Shown piece by piece: positions 4,994 through 7,408 of a stretch of 7,408 nucleotides of DNA (the first letter of the stretch is position 1; each line of letters starts with the position of its first letter). The position numbers and the translations under genes are program-made. This DNA comes from Pseudomonadota bacterium (GTDB lineage Bacteria; Pseudomonadota; Alphaproteobacteria; Sphingomonadales; Sphingomonadaceae): positions 1-7,408 of the forward strand of contig CANJKQ010000038.1 of assembly GCA_947474905.1 (NCBI GenBank), written 5' to 3'. The notes under the pieces are model-generated. The model ran no database searches, was not told where the DNA came from, and saw only the letters and a list, made by a program, of their open reading frames with translations.

Positions 4994-5653
4994 CTACAAT
5001 TCGTGATGCCCGCTCAGCGTGCCCGCGCTCGCCACGTCATTTGCCGACCCGCCGGCCGCGCTGCCGGTCGTCACCCCGCCAGCCGCGCTGCCGCCCATAT
5101 AGCTTGAGGAGGCGCCATCGCCGGTGCCCATGTTGCGTTCAAAAATCTCGCGATATTTGTGCGCGGCGCGCGCCTGGTCCTCGTCAGAGGCCTGCTGCTT
5201 GATGTCGATGAACCAGGTGCCTTCTTCCTCATAAACATGGTGGAGGACGGCGCCTTCGATATGGCCGAGCTTGTCGACATAATCCTCGCTCAGCGGCTCC
5301 AGCCGTTCGAGCAGACCCATCTGCATTTTGGCGGCGGATTGCTCGGTATAGGCCATAGTGGCGTGGCCGGTATCGCCAATCGCGGCGATGACGGGGTAGA
5401 TCGCCACTTCCTCGGCAATCGAATGCGCGACCAGCACCTTGGCCAGGCGCTTTTGCGCGGCGAGCGCTTCCTCGACCGTCGTCGCCCGTTTGGCGGCAAC
5501 GAATTGCTCGCGGATCAGGTCATGATGGTCGAGGATTTGCGACAGCCAATCGCCCGGCGTGGCGCGCCCGCGCGCCTTTTGCGTCGCTTCCTGGCGCGCT
5601 TCATCGGATTCGGGCGGGGTCAAGGCACTAACGACCTGATCGACGAGAGACAT
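4994..5653 (-). CDS. Hemerythrin-like HHE-domain protein
   Basis: A 219-residue cytosolic protein with a four-helix hemerythrin/HHE cation-binding domain, a family that holds a non-haem di-iron centre and serves in oxygen, NO or redox-stress handling; its actual ligand is unknown. Candidate iron ligands are in ILDHHDLIREQF (His43/His44), VLVAHSIAEEVAIYPVI (His77, Glu81/82) and AVLHHVYEEEGTWF (His138/His139, Glu143). The domain ends near residue 175. A low-complexity Gly/Ser/Ala tail follows (about 180-211), with GGSAAGG and TGSAAGGSA units, finishing in HHEL. I start at 5653 because AGGAG lies seven bases upstream; a start at 5701 would add 16 residues not typical of the family. It lies 230 bp after glmS on the same strand, separated by a REP pair and a weak EcfG-like promoter, so it is probably transcribed separately. 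Confidence 0.88.
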   Translation of the reverse strand: MSLVDQVVSALTPPESDEARQEATQKARGRATPGDWLSQILDHHDLIREQFVAAKRATTVEEALAAQKRLAKVLVAHSIAEEVAIYPVIAAIGDTGHATMAYTEQSAAKMQMGLLERLEPLSEDYVDKLGHIEGAVLHHVYEEEGTWFIDIKQQASDEDQARAAHKYREIFERNMGTGDGASSSYMGGSAAGGVTTGSAAGGSANDVASAGTLSGHHEL

Positions 5654-5708
5654 GGGGGCACTCCTGCATGGAAACGGGGGGGCGCCGCGTGCGGCGACCA
5701 TATCCGTT

Positions 5709-5736
5709 CAAGCGCCCGCGCGCCCGCGACGTTCCC
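5709..5736 (-). promoter_or_regulatory. Weak EcfG-like (general stress) promoter candidate for the hemerythrin-like gene
   Basis: On the minus strand GGGAAC (5736-5731) is followed 16 bases later by CGCTTG (5714-5709). The alphaproteobacterial EcfG sigma-factor consensus is GGAAC-N16-17-CGTT, so the -35 matches fully and the -10 only partly. It lies about 55 bases upstream of the start at 5653. HHE proteins are plausible stress-regulon members, which is why I record it. Confidence 0.25.
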
Positions 5737-5789
5737 TGGGACTAGCCAACCCGTGTTAGGATGGGGTGAGAGGGGGCGATGATTCACCC

Positions 5790-5872
5790 CGTCATTGCGA
5801 GCGAAGCGAAGCAATCCAGGCCCACGATGCGACGCGGCTGATTGCTTCGTCGCTGCGCTCCTCGCAATGACG
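5790..5872. repeat. Inverted pair of REP-like units between glmS and the hemerythrin-like gene
   Basis: The left arm (5790-5816) begins CGTCATTGCGAGCGAAG and ends GCAATC. The right arm (5840-5872) is its reverse complement with a few changes and small insertions, beginning GATTGCTTCG and ending CTCGCAATGACG. A 23-base spacer separates them. GCGAAGC occurs twice, overlapping, at 5801-5812. This is a well-known type of alphaproteobacterial dispersed repeat. It starts 12 bases past the glmS stop, so it may protect or end the glmS transcript, although no T-run follows it. Confidence 0.8.
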
Positions 5873-5883
5873 ACCCCGGGTGC

Positions 5884-7408
5884 CTATTCCACCGTAACCG
5901 ATTTCGCCAGATTCCTCGGCTGGTCGACGTCGGTGCCCTTCGCCACGGCGACGTGATAGGCCAGCAGCTGCACCGGCACCGCATAGACCAGCGGCGCGAT
6001 CAGCGGATGGACCTTGGGCATGGTGATCGTCGCCAGGCAATTGTCGCCCGCCGCCTGGACGCCGTCATAGTCGCTGATCAGCACCACCTTGCCGCCGCGC
6101 GCCTGCACTTCCTGCATGTTGCTGACGGTCTTTTCGAACAACGGCCCGGAAGGCGCGATGACGATGACGGGGACATTTTCGTCGATCAGCGCGATGGGGC
6201 CGTGCTTCATCTCGCCCGCCGCATAGCCCTCGGCATGGATATAGCTGATTTCCTTGAGCTTCAGCGCGCCTTCCAGCGCTAGCGGATAATCGGTGCCACG
6301 CCCCAGATAAAGCACGTCGCGCGCGGCGGCGACCGTGTGCGCCATCGCCTGGATCGCCTCATCATAGGCCAGCGCGCCGTTGAGTGCGGCGGGCGCCTCG
6401 GCGAGATGGCGGACAATCGCTTTTTCCTGCGTGGAATCGAGCCGCCCCTTGGCGCGCGCGAGATTGGCGGCGAGCGCGGCGAGCACCGCGAGCTGGCAGG
6501 TGAACGCCTTGGTCGAAGCAACGCCGATTTCCGGCCCGGCATGGGTGGGCAGCAGCAAGTCCGCCTCGCGCGCCATGCTGCTCGTCGGCACATTGACCAC
6601 GGCGGCGATCGTCTGGCCTTCTGCCTTAGCGTGGCGCAGCGCGGCGAGCGTGTCGGCAGTTTCGCCCGACTGGCTGATGACGATCATCAGCCCGCCTTCC
6701 TCCATCACCGGCGCGCGGTAGCGGAACTCGCTGGCGACATCCAGGTCGACCGGCACGCGCGCGAATTGCTCGAACCAATATTTGGCGACCATGCCCGCGT
6801 AAAAGCTGGTGCCGCACGCGACGATGGTCACGCGCTTGATTCGGCTCAGGTCGAACTCGGGGATGGGGAGGGTAACGCGCTCTTCCATGCGCTGGAGGTA
6901 GCTGCGCAGCGTCTGCGCGACGACGATGGGCTGCTCATAGATTTCCTTGAGCATGAAGTGGCGGTGATTGCCCTTTGACACCAATTCGCCCGTCACGCCG
7001 GAGAGGGTGATGGGCCGCTCGACCGGGTTATTGTCCTTGTCGAAAATCTCGGCGCCATCCTGGGTGATGACGACCCAGTCGCCTTCCTCGAGATAGGCGA
7101 TGCGCTGGGTGAGCGGGGCGAGCGCCAGCGCGTCGGAGCCGAGATAGGTCTCGCCATCGCCATAACCGACCACCAGCGGCGAGCCCAACCGCGCGCCGAC
7201 CAGCAATTCGGGATGCTGGCGGAACAGGATCGCCAGCGCGAACGCCCCGTGCAGGCGCGGCAGCACGTCGCGCACCGCGTCTGCCGGGCTCATCCCCGCC
7301 TCGACCTTTTCGCTCACCAGATGCGCGACGACTTCGGTATCGGTCTCGCTGGTGAAGGTGCGGCCGCGCGCGATCAATTCGTCGCGCAGCGCCTTGAAGT
7401 TCTCGATG
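5884..7408 (-). CDS. glmS: Glutamine-fructose-6-phosphate aminotransferase (isomerizing), 5' end outside the window
   Basis: The right edge cuts this gene: 507 complete residues plus the stop are present, and about the first 100 of the usual ~609 are missing, including the Cys1 nucleophile of the glutaminase domain. The enzyme makes glucosamine-6-phosphate from fructose-6-phosphate and glutamine, the first step to UDP-GlcNAc for peptidoglycan and LPS. The visible part begins IENFKALRDEL, then SETDTEVVAHL and GARLGSPLVVG of the glutaminase domain. Two SIS sugar-isomerase domains follow: CGTSFYAG, SQSGETADT and EIGVASTKAFT in the first, then ALEGALKLKEISYIHAEGYA and GEMKHGPIALI. The C-terminus KGTDVDQPRNLAKSVTVE is the signature ending that closes the active site. 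No frameshift is seen. Its stop is 12 bases from a REP pair. The regulation cannot be judged because the 5' end is absent. Confidence 0.97.
   Translation of the reverse strand, partial: IENFKALRDELIARGRTFTSETDTEVVAHLVSEKVEAGMSPADAVRDVLPRLHGAFALAILFRQHPELLVGARLGSPLVVGYGDGETYLGSDALALAPLTQRIAYLEEGDWVVITQDGAEIFDKDNNPVERPITLSGVTGELVSKGNHRHFMLKEIYEQPIVVAQTLRSYLQRMEERVTLPIPEFDLSRIKRVTIVACGTSFYAGMVAKYWFEQFARVPVDLDVASEFRYRAPVMEEGGLMIVISQSGETADTLAALRHAKAEGQTIAAVVNVPTSSMAREADLLLPTHAGPEIGVASTKAFTCQLAVLAALAANLARAKGRLDSTQEKAIVRHLAEAPAALNGALAYDEAIQAMAHTVAAARDVLYLGRGTDYPLALEGALKLKEISYIHAEGYAAGEMKHGPIALIDENVPVIVIAPSGPLFEKTVSNMQEVQARGGKVVLISDYDGVQAAGDNCLATITMPKVHPLIAPLVYAVPVQLLAYHVAVAKGTDVDQPRNLAKSVTVE

Noticed and set aside
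3944..5872. Palindromes as intrinsic terminators
   Set aside because: None is followed by a run of T on the relevant strand, so I list them as repeats only.
5884..7377. Complete glmS product starting at a TTG at 7377
   Set aside because: The frame stays open to the window edge and the upstream residues match the family (IENFKALRDE), so the gene is truncated by the window and the TTG is an internal leucine codon.
1..7408. CRISPR array, tRNA, rRNA or prophage
   Set aside because: No regularly spaced repeats with unique spacers, no tRNA- or rRNA-like sequence, and no phage genes; the repeats seen are palindromic and dispersed.

Overview
The window is GC-rich chromosomal DNA from an alphaproteobacterium, most likely Sphingomonadales (Sphingopyxis/Sphingomonas-like). 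This rests on the protein sequences, the gene order rplY-pth-ychF-MaoC, and the kinds of short palindromic repeat between genes. The genus is inferred from general knowledge, not from a search.

Seven of the eight genes are on the minus strand. In their direction of transcription (right to left) they are: glmS (cut by the right edge, N-terminal part missing), a hemerythrin-like HHE protein, rplY (L25/Ctc), pth (peptidyl-tRNA hydrolase), a TIGR02466-type 2OG-Fe(II) oxygenase, ychF (Obg-family ATPase) and a short MaoC-fold dehydratase. The only plus-strand gene (2157-2552) encodes a small exported protein of unknown function. It lies between the oxygenase and ychF, converging with the first and diverging from the second.

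The core is a translation-quality block: rplY (5S rRNA-binding protein), pth (recycles peptidyl-tRNA) and ychF (ribosome-associated ATPase). Here it is interrupted by the oxygenase and the exported-protein gene. GlmS makes glucosamine-6-phosphate for the cell envelope. The hemerythrin gene may belong to the stress response; a weak EcfG-like promoter is the only sequence hint.

The most unusual content is between the genes. Almost every intergenic gap holds an elaborate palindromic element. Two related three-way-junction repeats flank rplY in direct orientation. They share one hairpin exactly but differ in the other, where both sequences still pair and keep the same CCC loop, complementary to the GGG loop of the constant hairpin. 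A third cloverleaf-like element lies between pth and the oxygenase gene. Paired REP-like units lie between ychF and MaoC and between glmS and the hemerythrin gene. A repeat-derived 10-bp hairpin covers the likely ribosome-binding site of pth. I saw no mobile-element gene, CRISPR array, tRNA or rRNA. There is no clear undescribed multi-gene system; the repeats are the best lead.
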